From contig SGPM01000118.1 in assembly GCA_004802725.1 (NCBI GenBank), positions 1 to 64,000 on the forward strand: 64,000 bases of DNA, given 5' to 3'. Shown here in pieces: positions 34,736 through 47,043 of the stretch. Each line of letters opens with the position of its first letter. Within the stretch, counting starts at the first letter, position 1. The stretch is from Antrodiella citrinella. Its lineage: Eukaryota; Basidiomycota; Agaricomycetes; Polyporales; Steccherinaceae. The translations under genes and the position numbers were made by a program. The notes beneath the pieces are model-generated. The model was given only the letters and a program-made list of their open reading frames with translations, did not search any database and was not told where the DNA came from.

Positions 34736-36179
34736 ACGTCTATTCTCGTCGACGCTGATTCGGCTCTCCGTGTTAGTCGCCATTTCGCAGGTTCAGGTTT
34801 TGTTTACACAAGTTATCAGTCTGGAGTGTCGGTGTGTTTGTTGTAGGATCACGAGCAATTGTACTGTATGTATTCATATGTCCCGAGAGCGAAGCAAAAT
34901 GCATGTTTTGTACATTATTCCGTGCGACCGCCGCTTTGTGTGTCGGGTGTGCACTTCAGCGTCGAGGTGTTCTTCCACTCCAAATACCACGTTCCTCGAG
35001 AGCGATTCACCCGCCGTCCATCGTTGCATATCCCTCGCTTCGTTGGTGTGGTCATGTGTCTGCAGAAATGTAAGAGTGGGAAGAAGGAGCGACGGGATCG
35101 AGTTGCGACCTGTGCACATCCGACGTAGATTCTACTCCTGTAACATGTTGAATGAATTCTCGAATAAAACGTCGCTTCCATTTGCGTTCGACTGGCCACG
35201 CGAGTCTAAGAGTGGCTGTCAATAGAGTAGTCAAGTCGAGGGATGGCGGGGGAGGCGGGGGAGGGCCCACAGGCTGTTTTGGACCAATCCTATCGAACCA
35301 ACGCCATTCAAACATGACGCGCGAGGGTGTTCTGGATGATTCATATGGGAGGATGGCTCGCACACTGGCAGGTGCGTCTTTGATCATTCCCTGAGGGAGG
35401 GTGACCATAGTCCGAGTGATTGGATTGTGCTTTTCCGGGCGTAGACCTTTTCGTGGTCCTCAGGATAAGTACCTGGTTGGTGTTTGGGGCGTGCCTCGAA
35501 CACCGACTAGGGAAACCAGCATGCGCCTTAACGATTCGGAGTCTCGGTACAATTTGAATTCATGTAACCTTCCGGCGTCCATGTATTAACGACATATATT
35601 CAGGACAATCATATGACTCTCTGGCTCTACGATCCTTCCGATATTCTCTATCTCATCTTCGACTCAATGAACCTCATCGTGCAAAACGTCTAAGTACGTA
35701 GATGCGATTCGATGCCTCACCTAGTAAAAGTGGGTCCCCGCGCGGACGTCGACGTCACTGCTACGCTCTATGATCCTCTTTCGAATTCTCTTCCAATGTG
35801 CATTGATCGCCGCAACATGCGATTTTACATTTTGACGTGTCACTGTTAGACCATTTTCTCGATATCATGAACCATTTGTAAAGAGGTGTGAGCTCGACAT
35901 GAGTCTGAATCGCGTTAGAGTACCCTGGTAAGGCGAAGGGTGTCGCAAAATCCAACGGACTGAATGGAGGGTGATTAGTATCCTCGGTAGTAGTTTTCGT
36001 ATGATACAGGTATGAATTGCTTGGTATTACTAGTGCGAGTGGTAACGTACAGTGTTGACGTTGCTACAAACTGGATCATGAGAAGTCATGCAATGTTCGT
36101 GTCAGGTCCTAGCTGAAAGTCGAAAGCGAATGATCAGAAAACAATATACAACAGGAAGAGTGTAAGCTCAAGCTCCAAG
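34736..36179. other. Convergent intergenic region
   Basis: 1.4 kb between the tails of alcohol oxidase (+) and the membrane-protein gene (-). No gene recognised. It includes a G-rich tract at 35240-35265 and AT-rich stretches that probably serve as 3' UTRs. Confidence 0.55.
35240..35265 (+). other. G-quadruplex-type G-rich tract
   Basis: Four runs of three or more G (ggg, ggggg, ggggg, ggg) with loops of 5, 4 and 1 nt, meeting the usual G3+N1-7 pattern. It lies in non-coding DNA beyond the alcohol oxidase stop codon. Confidence 0.4.
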
Positions 36180-38851
36180 TCAAAGCTTTGGCGAAATCTT
36201 CGGTCTTGACCCACCAAAACCCCCTTCCCGCGAGCCCTCCTCCCTTTTGATGCTCCCGCCCGCCTTCTTCTCGGGGTCCGAGTCCTCGATGAGCACGGCG
36301 GACGCGCTTCCGAACGTGTTCAAGCTATTCGAGAGACCCGTCAAGCCTAACCCAGGCACAGCGTCCATCTTCGGACTCCCTTTCTCTCGACCCCGTTCCT
36401 CCTGCTGCTTCTTGGGATCCACCTGCCCACCGGCACCACGCTCTGCTAGATTAGCGGTGTCGCCGTTGCCGGCTTCGTGCCCGCTGTACTTCCGCCTCCG
36501 GTGCGTCATCCCGCTGTATGACTGGAACGTCTGGATGATCATGACGAGGTGCACTACGCCGATGAAGAGGATGCATGTGACGACCACACGGACGGCGAGA
36601 GCTTGGTTGTGGGTCAGAGGGGGACGGATGCCGTCTGGAGGGTCGGTGGTCGCGCCGGTGCGCCAGACGAAGGAGATGATAGCAACGATGAATGCTATCA
36701 TGGACCACGCGAGCCAGATCGCTGGTGTTGCAAGAAGCACCCAGACGTTCCACCATAACAACGTCCGCGTTCTACGCGCCTCCTGTAAAGTTTGAAGTTG
36801 AGCATGAGACAACTCTGTAAAATGTGAAGCAAGGGACTACCGCACCTCTGCCCAGCGTGAAGCTTTGTACATGCTACGCATGGTTCCGAACTGAACAATA
36901 TAAATGCATCCATATATAAGGCTCATGAGGGCGAAGATCAGAGAGAAGATGGCTGCCCAGCGAGTGAGCGGATCTCCAGCTGCGTCGGGTACTTGAAACA
37001 TCGTCAGAATGGCACTACATGGTTCCCAGTCAGTATTGCAGATAAAGCGGAAGATTGGATCAACCTACGTGCAGAGCAGAGCAGATACGAGGTTTAGTGT
37101 CTTCCATTCACGCAGCAGCGAATCAACGAACTGCTCCCAGGAGCCTTTGAATCTTGACAGAGCAGGTGTCACCGTCGGAGGGACCCACTCTTCAGGATAC
37201 GGTAGGATAGGTTCTCCTCTCCTCTGCGCAAGGCCTATTGTTTGTCCAGAGGAAGACGGTGGCACTGCCATGTTATTGAATATGTCATCGGACTCAGGTT
37301 CGAGTGCACATATGTCGATCATGCGCTGGATCTCGTGTTTGCTGACTTCTGCGTCCTCGAATATTCTTGCAACACGAGAGAAATATAATGCGGGAAGCTT
37401 GAGGAGGATATGCAGGTATGCTTGTCGTGGCAGGGTATCGATAAAGAAATGGCGTAGGACACGGCCGCAATTACGAAGTTGACGTTTGGGGATACCACAA
37501 GTAATAGGCTGGGGTATACATGTCGCAAGCGTGTCTTCGCAGTCCAACTTGAGCTCAAGAGATTGACGTTGCGGAGTCGAAGTCGGGGAGGTGAACCATT
37601 GCGTGCGCAGTTTGAAGGGATCTACGGGAATGAAAGGCTCATCTCGTGAATGAGCGCGATGCAGGAAACGATGGAATGGCGATGCTGCGCGAGAGTGTGC
37701 TGGGGATCTAGGAGGAGGGGTTTGGTGACCCTCTGACTGCACTGGTCCGGCTGAAGGCCTTGCTTGATGTTTTGGACTGCCTCCTAGGACACCTGCACTG
37801 GTGTGCGCAAGGACAGAGTCACTACGTGTACCACCACGGTTGGCGATGACTGTTGTAAACAAGATGGTCAGATATGGGACACAACGAGACAACACGACAT
37901 AGATGTATGCGCATCAAAAAGCTCACCTTGTCGAATACTCTGCAAATTAGCAGGCAATGAGGCTCGATCGCTCTCAAATGATACCCTCTGCTTAGGGGTC
38001 TCCCTACCCAGCGAAGTATCCGAGTCGCTTCCCCCTGAAGCAGTCGATAACAAACGTTGGGCATGTGTCATTGGAGGAGACGACTCCACAGAGGGCAATG
38101 GCGGGGAAGTGGCGGCATCGAGACTGTGTCTGACTGAACGCGCCGCGTTACGGACCCGGTTCAGGGTTGGGGACGATTGTGAGGGTAGAGCAGACAGTTT
38201 GTCGGAGCTTGTCAGCTTCGAAGACAAGGAAACATCGTCTACGTAGAATAAAACATCGGTATATTTCGGACGTAATGCGTCAAGAATGCTTGCTCACCCT
38301 GAGAACGGTCCTCCGGTGTAGACGGGAATGATACGCTGCTAGTGTTCAGCGGCGTCTCCCCTTGAGATTCTGAAGGTAAAGGATTCGTAGACGGTAGCGA
38401 CATGTCGTCCAAAAGCGGGACTTGCGAGGACTTCTGAGAGAAACACGTAGGAAGAGGGGATACGTAGCCCGAATTCGGTCTGGAAGGGGGTATAGAGAGG
38501 TCTTGAGTCGTTCAGTGGTGTCTTGGCCAAGTTTGTCGTGATCAGCGCATTCCAAAAACAGAGTGAGGTATGTTGAAAGGATAAGACTTGCTCAAGACGG
38601 TCGTTATTCTCTTTGGGGTGCTGCGTTGGTGGGTCGTAAGGATCGTGAGACTTGGGCGTTCCTAGTCCGACACTTTTCAGTGATGGATGGCTCCCGCCCT
38701 TGGCGTCCAGGTAGCCCCAATATGTGCTCACGCGGTCGGGTGAGACGAGTGAAATGATGGAGGATGATGGGCGGCGCGAAAGAGGAGGAGAGACAAATTT
38801 ACGAGGGAGGAGTGAACCTTTCAAATCCGGCGACTTGCGGTGTCCTTGCAT
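36180..38851 (-). CDS. Conserved Agaricomycete multi-pass membrane protein, unknown function
   Basis: Exons in phase: 38433-38298, 38238-37927, 37849-37069, 37014-36846, 36782-36180 (666 aa), plus a probable 5' exon 38851-38732 (40 aa) whose donor is uncertain, since an alternative donor farther 3' also keeps phase. The N-terminal half is Ser/Pro-rich and probably disordered. A conserved-looking soluble block follows: VLRHFFIDTLPRQAYLHILL, LPALYFSRVARIFEDAEVS, and the Pro-rich WVPPTVTP before SWEQFVDSLLREWKTLNLVS. Four to five membrane segments lie near the C-terminus, around AAIFSLIFALMSLIYGCIYI, NVWVLLATPAIWLAWSMIAF and VRVVVTCILFIGVVHLVM, then a charged cytosolic tail. I recognise the membrane part from other mushroom genomes, always without a named function. 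Likely an internal-membrane or plasma-membrane protein. Confidence 0.75.
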
Positions 38852-39035
38852 ACCGGTCCGGCAATTTGCACTGTGGACCCACAAACATTTACTGCCGTTC
38901 TTCAGATCAAACGGAACTACTTGCAATGCTCCGGAACCAAAACAAAAAGACCAGTCCGTATATACTCTACAATAGTCTGCATGGTACCACACAAGTCTTC
39001 TCATGAAATGACAGAAGACGCGACGACGGGATTGA

Positions 39036-42000
39036 CTATCGTGCACTCGCCTTCGCCTTGGGAGCTGCTTTCGCCTTCGCTTTCTGTTTGCCAGCTACTT
39101 TCGCAGATGCACCGCCACCTTTCTTTGGTGCCTTAATCAGGCTGTCGTTACTGACGTCGTCCTCGTCGATGGCTTTCTTGGGATCAGGGATGTCTTCTTC
39201 CTCATCATCAACCTAAGTGCATGGTGAGCAGCGGAATAGAGAAGGAAACGCAAGACACCTACGTCGTACGCTTCTTCCAGATCGGGCGCCGCCCCTCCAG
39301 AGAGCTTCTGAGGTACCTTGCCCAAGTCCGTTGCTTTATGGAAAGCAATGGGATGAGTTCCTGCGTTGTACCTTGAAATCACATGCATCAATATCAGATT
39401 GGACACGCATAGCGACGCAGGCTTACTTTCGTGTGAATGCAGATTTGGTTGCAGCAGGAATTTTCTTGAGTACCACATCGCCCTTCCATTGGTCGAGTCC
39501 CAGCTCAACCATGGTATCCCAATCATCGCGATTGAGGAAGTACGCATCCATCTTCTCAATCACCTCTTCGATAGCACTCTGCAGATAGAACCATTTTTGA
39601 GTTACTATCCTTCTTGAGGATCAAGGAAGACTCACTGCTCCTTGCTCCATGAGAGGCCCAATGAGATGAGGTGCAAGTGAGGGAAGGTAGCTCTGCCGAA
39701 TATCGTTCCTGTCCCCAGAGATGTTCAATCGCATGCGAGCGTGGATATCTACCAATGCTCTGTTCAGCTTATTCTGCTTAGAGTTCTGCCCTAGCCATAG
39801 AGGGAAGCACATGGCATTTGGTCCACCGTATCCTGAGCCTTGTCCATACAGGAAAGACGCAGGGCGCACTGTCGAGCAGACAGCGTGGAGAGGCATGAGG
39901 GACCAATGTTGTTCCGACCTTCAACAACCAGATCAACGAGAGGAGTAGTATGGGCTGAAAATACGCACCCGTGAATCATTGAATCGACCAGGTCACCGTC
40001 GGAGATAGAAGACGCGGCTTTGTCCATGAGAGATAGATGTTTCAACAGCTTCTCTGGACCTTCATCATTCCTGACCTTGGCGGGCTGCGTCTTCAGGTAA
40101 TTCTCCTACAACGCAATACGTCAGATTGAGACCACGTTGGACTGCAATAGCTCAATACTTACCTGGATGAAAAGTGGCATGAAAGAGTGATCGTGGAAGT
40201 ATAGCTCCATCTTGTCACCGAGGGTTTCGCGTGATGTTGCAGAGAAGAGGTAAGGTCCGAGCATCTTGCTTGTGATGTCGAAAGGCGACAAGATCGTGTG
40301 CTTTTCATTCTGTTTCACTCTGCCAAATAATTTCAACCCATGCGAAGACACTCTGACGTGAGATGAGGGACGTACAAGCCCTTTCCGTCGTCGAAGTCCA
40401 TTGCATCGTTGGATAACCTCCAGGTAGACAGCATGTTAAGCACCTGTCTGATATCGGACTGTGCACCTTGCACCAGCTGGTCGATAACGTTCGCTGGGAC
40501 TTTCATCTTCTCCCTGCAAGCAACGTCAACCGGGCACGTATTTCAATATCAGGCGAAAGACGTACTTGAAGACTATACTTAGAATTCTTGAACGGATAGC
40601 AGTAGCGTCGGGTCTGTCAAGGTATCAAAGTGAGTCGAAATGCAGCTTGAAGGGATACTTACCTTTTGAAGGGCAGATTGAAAGCAGTCTGGGTTAAGGA
40701 CTTCAGCTTCTGAGAGCCTCTATCGTTTGCTATGCAGATGATTGGAATCTGGAAAGTTGGTTTGAGATCTTTCCTCAAGATTGCATAATCAGTGTCCCTC
40801 ACCTTCGTCTTCCTGATCAAGGCAAGCAAAGCTCCAACTCCTCCTCGGTCACCTGCTGACATACCGTCTACCTCATCCATGATCAAGCACGTCTTGTCAG
40901 TGATCTTGATACCTGCAACGTTCGTGCTCTGCACAAACGAGTCAGCGGTGTTGAAATGAACAGGGAACGAAGGCGTACCTCTCCACCACCTATCCAGCCG
41001 TCAAGAGAGGTGTTTGCGATATTGGTACTACTCTGAGGGCAGCATAAGTCATGACGAGTGTCAGGATGTGACAGTCAAGTCACCTCTACGATCTTCTTGC
41101 TTCGGGCGTCACTGGCATTGAGCTCTATAGGTGTGAAACCTTCCAGTTTCGCACAGAGATGTGCTGCTGTTGTTTTACCGATTCCAGGAGGCCCTGAGAT
41201 GAAAACTGCCTTCGACGTGTTCATGGCATTCTTTCCTGGCTTCTTGAAGCCGCATTTCAAACTTGCGGGCCTTTGGGGAATATCAATACCATAACGTATA
41301 CAATTACGTGGCGGACATACCAATCGTGCAACCATAGCTGCAATTTCTCGATCTGACCCTTGTTTCCACAAATTTCCTTGAGAGTTGATGGGGCATAGCG
41401 ATCTGTCCATAATTGATTCCCAACTGGCCTGTTAATCCACAGATATCAATTGCTAGACCTCGGTTGTGATCTTTGCTCAGTCGGACGTACACTTTTGGCC
41501 CAGTCGAACTTTTGGCCGCCTTCTGCTCTCTACGTTCCATCTCCTTAGCTGCTTGCTTGATGACTTCTTGCTCCTTCGCTATCTTCTTCTGAGTCTTCTC
41601 ATCACCTTCATCTGGGACTCGCGTAGCTATGAGTTGGAGGAAACCGTCTTCGTCGAGAGTCTTGAGGTTGTTCTTCTTGATTGCAGTTAGCTTACTTGGA
41701 CCTGCATCCGATCCAAGGACCACAAATGAGGTTTTTGAAGAAGGTTGCCCGACGACTCGACTGGGAAACAGAATGAAATTCATGAAATTGTTTGGAATGG
41801 CATGAACATACCCTCCGAAACGCTTTGCAATCTCGATGATCTCGTCTCGCGAGAAGGCGGAAAGTTCTCCTGTGAATACGAAAGATAGCCCTGATAAACA
41901 ATTGGGATCTGCATGCTCTGGGATAGATTTAGTTCCGGGCGCAGAAGGACCAGCCGCCTTTTTAGCCGCCATGGCAGCCCAGCTGTGGCAAGGAACACAT

Positions 42001-42971
42001 GAGACAGGGATATAACAACCAGCTCCAGACATCGACATACTTTGATTTTGCCTTCGGTTTGATATCCTCTGCACCTTCATCCGCTTCCTTGACACTGGCA
42101 CGTGGAGTTTGAGCCGCACTCTTCTTCGCAGCGGGCTTGACAGGACTTTTCTTAGCAGCAGTCGCCTTGACTTTCTTCTTCCTGTCTTCCGGCTCCTCGT
42201 CACTGTCATCATCTGCCACCACAAAGTCATCGTCGCGTGCCTTCTTCGGTGGGGCCGTTTTGCGAGGAGCCGGCTCTTTCGCTCTCGCGGGGGCTTTGGA
42301 TGAACTCGCCTTGGGGGCTGGTTCAACGGCGACTTTCTTCTTGGGAGGTACCGTCTCTGGTTCGTCTTCTTCGTCTGAGGAGGTGATGACTGTCGGTTTC
42401 TTCCTCTTCAGAGCTTGGACCGGATGCGATGACTCGGCTTTGACCTGTGGTGGTTTCTTCTGCTGTTGTTCTCGTGTCACTTCAACCCGTAGCCACGAAG
42501 TATCATACACTTACTAACGATGTGGTCGCAGGAGTTCTGTAGGAGAGCACATGAATAACACGAATTGAGGCGTAGCACGGTCAAGAATATTTCACGCACT
42601 GTTTGGCGGAGACTCTAATATATTAAGAGCATGAGTACATAGTCGACACTAGAGGGAAATGTACACGTACAGAGGTGAATCGTTGTCACTGTCACCTGTA
42701 CCACGAATTCAATTGACAGACTGGATGGTGTAACAAGCACTGCTCACTAATCTCAATAGTCTGCTTGCGCTGCGGCGCTCTTGCTGGTGCAGGCTTCTGT
42801 GGACGTACGTGGAGAATTAAACAGCGTGCAGCAAAATGCAAATATGGTGCATACCGAGGACGATGGCTGCGATGAACCAGACGTTGATGCCTTAGGACCA
42901 CCTCCAAAGAATCCCCTGATGTCTGTACCGTGTGCCTTGGGCGGCGGCTTCGTCCCTTTAGGTGGTGCCAT
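39036..42971 (-). CDS. RFC1: Replication factor C large subunit (Rfc1), BRCT + AAA clamp loader
   Basis: Twenty-one exons on the minus strand: 42971-42855, 42796-42748, 42695-42671, 42614-42600, 42536-42515, 42462-42041, 41982-41812, 41760-41491, 41428-41321, 41270-41084, 41032-40979, 40928-40803, 40748-40663, 40613-40566, 40513-40376, 40319-40163, 40105-39969, 39918-39636, 39578-39427, 39371-39263, 39212-39036; 950 aa. Order: PCNA-binding-type start (DIRGFFGG), Lys/Pro-rich region, BRCT domain ([20 protein letters not shown]), [20 protein letters not shown], Walker [10 protein letters not shown], Walker [18 protein letters not shown], sensor CIANDRG, the RFC1 domain with [14 protein letters not shown], and a Lys-rich tail. 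It loads PCNA onto primed DNA in the nucleus. The 15- and 22-nt exons near the N-terminus are the least certain joins. Confidence 0.95.
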
Positions 42972-43361
42972 CGTTCGTGCGTAAAACAATCAATCAATAG
43001 GAGGTCCCGATGTGACACGGTAATTGCTGATGTCGATGCAGTTCGAAGAGGTCGTCCGAGTCGTCGTCGTTGGCAATGGGCATCGGACTTGTTCAAGTTG
43101 TTGTCTATACACGCGCGCGTCGTCACGTAACGCGTGATGTAACGTGTCCGTGACCGCGTAATACAAGTGACCATTCTATCGACTCGGACACGATGTTCGA
43201 ACACAATTGTAATTTACAACAAATTACAACATGACATGACTCCCTGCAAAAAAGTCTTCCCAACTGTCCCAATCTGTGGCGTTCTCCAGGTGTCTAAACC
43301 CTGCTTCAAAAAATCCTTCATACACCTCATCAACCGACGCATCCTGCTTTTAGACGACTCC
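42972..43361. other. Intergenic: RFC1 promoter and kinase 3' region
   Basis: 390 bp. It contains several ACGCG/CGCGT words near 43110-43145, as in MluI-box (MBF/SBF) promoters of replication genes, which would suit RFC1. No gene. Confidence 0.4.
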
Positions 43362-45415
43362 CTACCAGTCTTTGATCAGTAATGAAAATGCGTCGCAAGG
43401 TCGTTTGTCAACGATGACGCAGTCATGTATCCCGAAGATGTCCCAAGGCACATCGCTAGACGTCAAAGTGTTGAGTTCAGATTGGGTGACGCCGTTGAGT
43501 GCCCCACACCGTTGGGCGGCCTGGCGGTGCTCGGAAACAAGCACCCACACAAATGACTCAAGGTCATCGTGGACTCTAAGTTCGCACATTTCGCCGCTTA
43601 TTGATACATATAGAAGAGCATTCGACATGAAGGGAAGTGTGCCCTGTGGTGTAGGTGGTATTGTGAGCGCGACGTAGAATATTCAGAAGAGTAAGCGTGT
43701 ACCGCAAGTCTATTATCTAGGCGTGTTCCTTCGCCTTGTTGGGGAGTTCGTTTAGCGGAATCTGTGTCAATAAGAACAGCGCGACACTCAGTCTTGTCCG
43801 CTGTGATATGGAAGCTACGAAAATTTGAGCAACAGTATCTATCTTAGTAGATAACAGACGAACTGTTTTAAATGCTGCCGCTCTTCGGGCTCAACGATGA
43901 GAATGTTCTTTGAGCTGACATCCCTATGGAGCCAGCCGGGCTGGTAAAGAGCATAATGACCTGATGCAGCAAGAATGCGTCAGAGCTCCAACAGAGTTGA
44001 CCAGGTCGTAAAATGACTTACCCATAGCCGCATGGATTAAAGCAGTCACCAGATCGCGTGGCGACTTGGCGGAGGATAAATCATGGCCACAGGACTTGAA
44101 TAATGTGCGGATATTGTACCGCAACTCTTGCATGCGAGAATCTTCTTCGGTCTGAACTACCGATGAATTGTGAGGGCACAGTTCTAAATGGTCGACGCAA
44201 AGCCTCCGATTGTCTTCCACTACAGCGTATCCGTAGACGGTTGGGATACCGAACGATCCGCGAATGAGTGCATAAAGAGACCCATCACATAGCTTTGGAT
44301 CTGAGTACCACCGAGACTGTTTGTATACCAGTTCATCAGGGATGCGGTCCAACTTCGATGTGCCCTCCAGAAAGAGGAATTCGGCGTGTTGTAATATACT
44401 CCTCTTGATAGTCTGTGTAATTGAATGGCACTGAGGGCTTCACTGGAGGTGGACCCTCTGGAAAAGGCGACCCTCGGAGGCTTCGACACTGGACGTGGAT
44501 GGCCGGCATGACGGAGTCCGCGAGAGGCAGAGACGTACACCTGAGAGAAGCAACGCCAGGGTCGAATGACGAAGAAGTCTGCGTTGCATGAGGTCGAGTA
44601 AACAGGCTCTCATTAGTCACCACAGCAGGCTTTGGACCTCCGGCAAGACGACCTGTCGACCTTTCTCCATGTCTGCTAAAGTATGGTGTCGACTCCACGC
44701 TGATCCTCCCGTGAAACAATTCCCGAGCGGTAGCGGTAGCGGCGAGAGGCGTACTCCCTTGTGCGAGCAGACGGTATTTTTCGACCAGCGTTGCCCATTC
44801 AATGGTGGTTCTGTCGAACACACGTTCCACTTCGTAAACAGCGTACACATAGTCTCCGCCCGTCTGAGCCCATTTGACAAACGGGAGACGAGTAGAACGT
44901 GAAGCCTCCGAGTTGACCGCCACCGGGATCTCAACTTGAGACCACCAAGCTTTGGTGAAAAGATGCTCCGAAAAGGCAATATTAATGATGAGGCCGGGTT
45001 TGAGATTGTGATCGCCCGGGGTCGTCCATCATTTCGTCAACATATGCTGAGGCGAAGAGGGAACGGTAGCAGCTACAGGAATCGTAGCTTGTGCGTATGG
45101 CGTTGATGACAAGCGACAGATACTTGTAGTGCTCGGGGGACTCGCCGATGATAGGACTCCAGATAGAACCTCCTTTGCAAGATGATTTGCTCGTAGAGTT
45201 GAATGTACCTTCTCTAGACGTACTTCGTCTTTGAACGGACACAGGAGATCAGGCGCGGTATTGCTGAGGAAGATTGGAAACTCCGCGACCTGGTCTGTCG
45301 ATTCGGACGAACTGCTTTGAGATGGAGAGGATAGTTCGCTGTGGAGGTTGGCTATGTATGAAGGTAGCAAGTTGCAGTGAGTTTCGGAGCAATTTCGAAG
45401 GCAATCTAGCCACAC
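43362..45415 (-). CDS. FunK1-type fungal protein kinase, 5' half unresolved
   Basis: Recognisable on the minus strand: an N-lobe-like segment SKLDRIPDELVYKQSRW ... GSFGIPTVYGYAVVEDN (frame ending near 44030), then, after an intron, HYALYQPGWLHRDVSSKNIL with the catalytic HRD, IDTDSAKR where FunK1 kinases have a DLD/DLE metal site, and GTLPFMSNALL then HDDLESFVWVL, the FunK1 C-lobe motif. It ends at a stop near 43362. Upstream, coding-like sequence lies in changing frames: 45415 to ~45030, and ~44990 to ~44460 with KPGLIINIAFSEHLFTKAWW. I could not join these with clean introns. Either unusual splice sites or a frameshift breaks the 5' half. FunK1 kinases are a large mushroom family of unknown targets. 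The start is not determined. Confidence 0.6.
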
Positions 45416-45570
45416 AACAGCCGAAAATTAAACAAATAAAATCGGAGGAGAGGAAGAAAGCAACCGGCGCTCAAATAGGGAACAAACACATGTAAACAAG
45501 GAGGCGCATTGCTAGCAGCCCTCCCTGCACCGCACACCCTGCATGATATTCAAGTCATACGTCTAGGGAC

Positions 45571-46611
45571 ATGGATTCCGCTAATTCTCCCCTCACTGTG
45601 CAGGAGCCGGATATAGAGAGGGAACACCTATTCGCACCGAAGGCGACTTTCCACACCCTCCCCAATGAGCTCCTTCTGCACATATTCTCCTACCTGTCGC
45701 TCGGATCGCTCATCATCGCAAGGGGAGTCTCTCAACGATGGAGACCCCTCGTCGATATCGCATCATCTCCAACACGACGATCTCTGCTTCAGCACTACTT
45801 GGAGGTGATCAAGTCTCCTTCTTTCCTTAACACGCGTGAACACCTGCTCCCAGAGCTCCAGGCATTCGACCGGGAGTCGTACGTATCGTCTGTCGAAACA
45901 GAAACAGGTGTACGTCTCCCGGAGGAATTTCGTGTGTGGGTGCTAGAGTGGCCGGACAAAGCTGTCTCGACATGGCTTTGGCCAGGGCTCGAAAGTATTT
46001 CGTCTTTGCCTTTTCAAAGCGTCTTACCCCGGCGCACCATGAACCTCCTCAAGCTATTTGGCGTTCGTCCACGCAAAATCCACTTCCGTCATCGATCCAC
46101 GTCAGACGATACTATCGTCCTCCGTCCGATGTCCCACAATACAGCCAATGATAGAGCGCACGACTGGTGCTGGATGCTTCTCATCCAGGTAGCGCGGGAT
46201 CCGCTCGCCATGGATTTCCTCTTGTTCGGTGGAGTGGGACTAGGGGCTGGGGTGAAGGACACAGTGTTGATGGTGAGAGACGATGTTGTCCGTCCTGGTA
46301 TGGGTTGGGTGGAGTACCTGCAAAAGGAGCTGCAGAAGCAGGACGAATGTTACCTGACAGAAACCGCTGGCGCACCTATCAGCCCGCCGTCGGTCGATGC
46401 ATTCGCTGGAGCGCCACCACAGGTCACTTTTCCACCGCCACGTTCTCGCTATCGCTTGGAGTTGGGGAAGTCGCTCCGAAGACTCAGGGTAAGCTTATGG
46501 CCCCCTCCCAATATACGGATATTCTTAAATATCGTCTTTCTTGTACAGGTGCTGATGAAAACGGCGTATCGAACTTCTCGTTCCATGGGACGCACTGCTG
46601 CGGATACGTGA
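45571..46611 (+). CDS. F-box protein
   Basis: Two exons: 45571-46488 and 46549-46611; 326 aa. The F-box lies at ~residues 28-65: FHTLPNELLLHIFSYLSLGS then ARGVSQRWRPLVDI. F-box proteins link substrates to SCF ubiquitin ligases through Skp1. After it comes SYVSSVETETGVRLPEEFRV and WVLEWPDKA, which resembles the start of an SMI1/KNR4 (SUKH) fold, so a second interaction domain is possible. The 60-nt intron is a multiple of three and open in frame, so retention would only insert 20 residues. A different acceptor phase would give another C-terminus. Substrate unknown. Confidence 0.85.
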   Translation: MDSANSPLTVQEPDIEREHLFAPKATFHTLPNELLLHIFSYLSLGSLIIARGVSQRWRPLVDIASSPTRRSLLQHYLEVIKSPSFLNTREHLLPELQAFDRESYVSSVETETGVRLPEEFRVWVLEWPDKAVSTWLWPGLESISSLPFQSVLPRRTMNLLKLFGVRPRKIHFRHRSTSDDTIVLRPMSHNTANDRAHDWCWMLLIQVARDPLAMDFLLFGGVGLGAGVKDTVLMVRDDVVRPGMGWVEYLQKELQKQDECYLTETAGAPISPPSVDAFAGAPPQVTFPPPRSRYRLELGKSLRRLRVSLWPPPNIRIFLNIVFLVQVLMKTAYRTSRSMGRTAADT

Positions 46612-47043
46612 CGCATCCTTTGATACGCTATATTTTACCTTCAAGCTTGCTCCCCACCTCGTCTTTATGCTCTCTTGTCCTGTGTCTTGTCATGTCAAAC
46701 ATTGAACTTGTACTATGTCGTTGTCTTTTGCTCTGTCTTGTCCGTTCGTCTATCTTTTGGCGCCTGCCTATGCATATCACTTCTTTATGTTCTGTAAACA
46801 TGTATCATTCCTCTATNACACTTGCAATCTGAGACCCTCTATCAGANAGCAAAATCATGCCAGTAGTCGCCACTTCGTTGAGCTTTAGGACGGTTATATA
46901 CGGCCCGGCGCGTCCACGACCAATCGACGACACCTTCATCCCGACCCGGTCTGAGGGTTACNGTAATTGTTCTTCTGGGCTCTCCGAGTTCCCAACTTAC
47001 AGTAACATCGACCTGATCTCGACTCTCATANTAACNAATCACA
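46612..47043. other. Intergenic region with unresolved bases
   Basis: 432 bp between the F-box gene and the GH85 gene, with single N bases at 46817, 46847, 46962, 47031 and 47036. It should hold the GH85 promoter. No gene seen. Confidence 0.55.
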
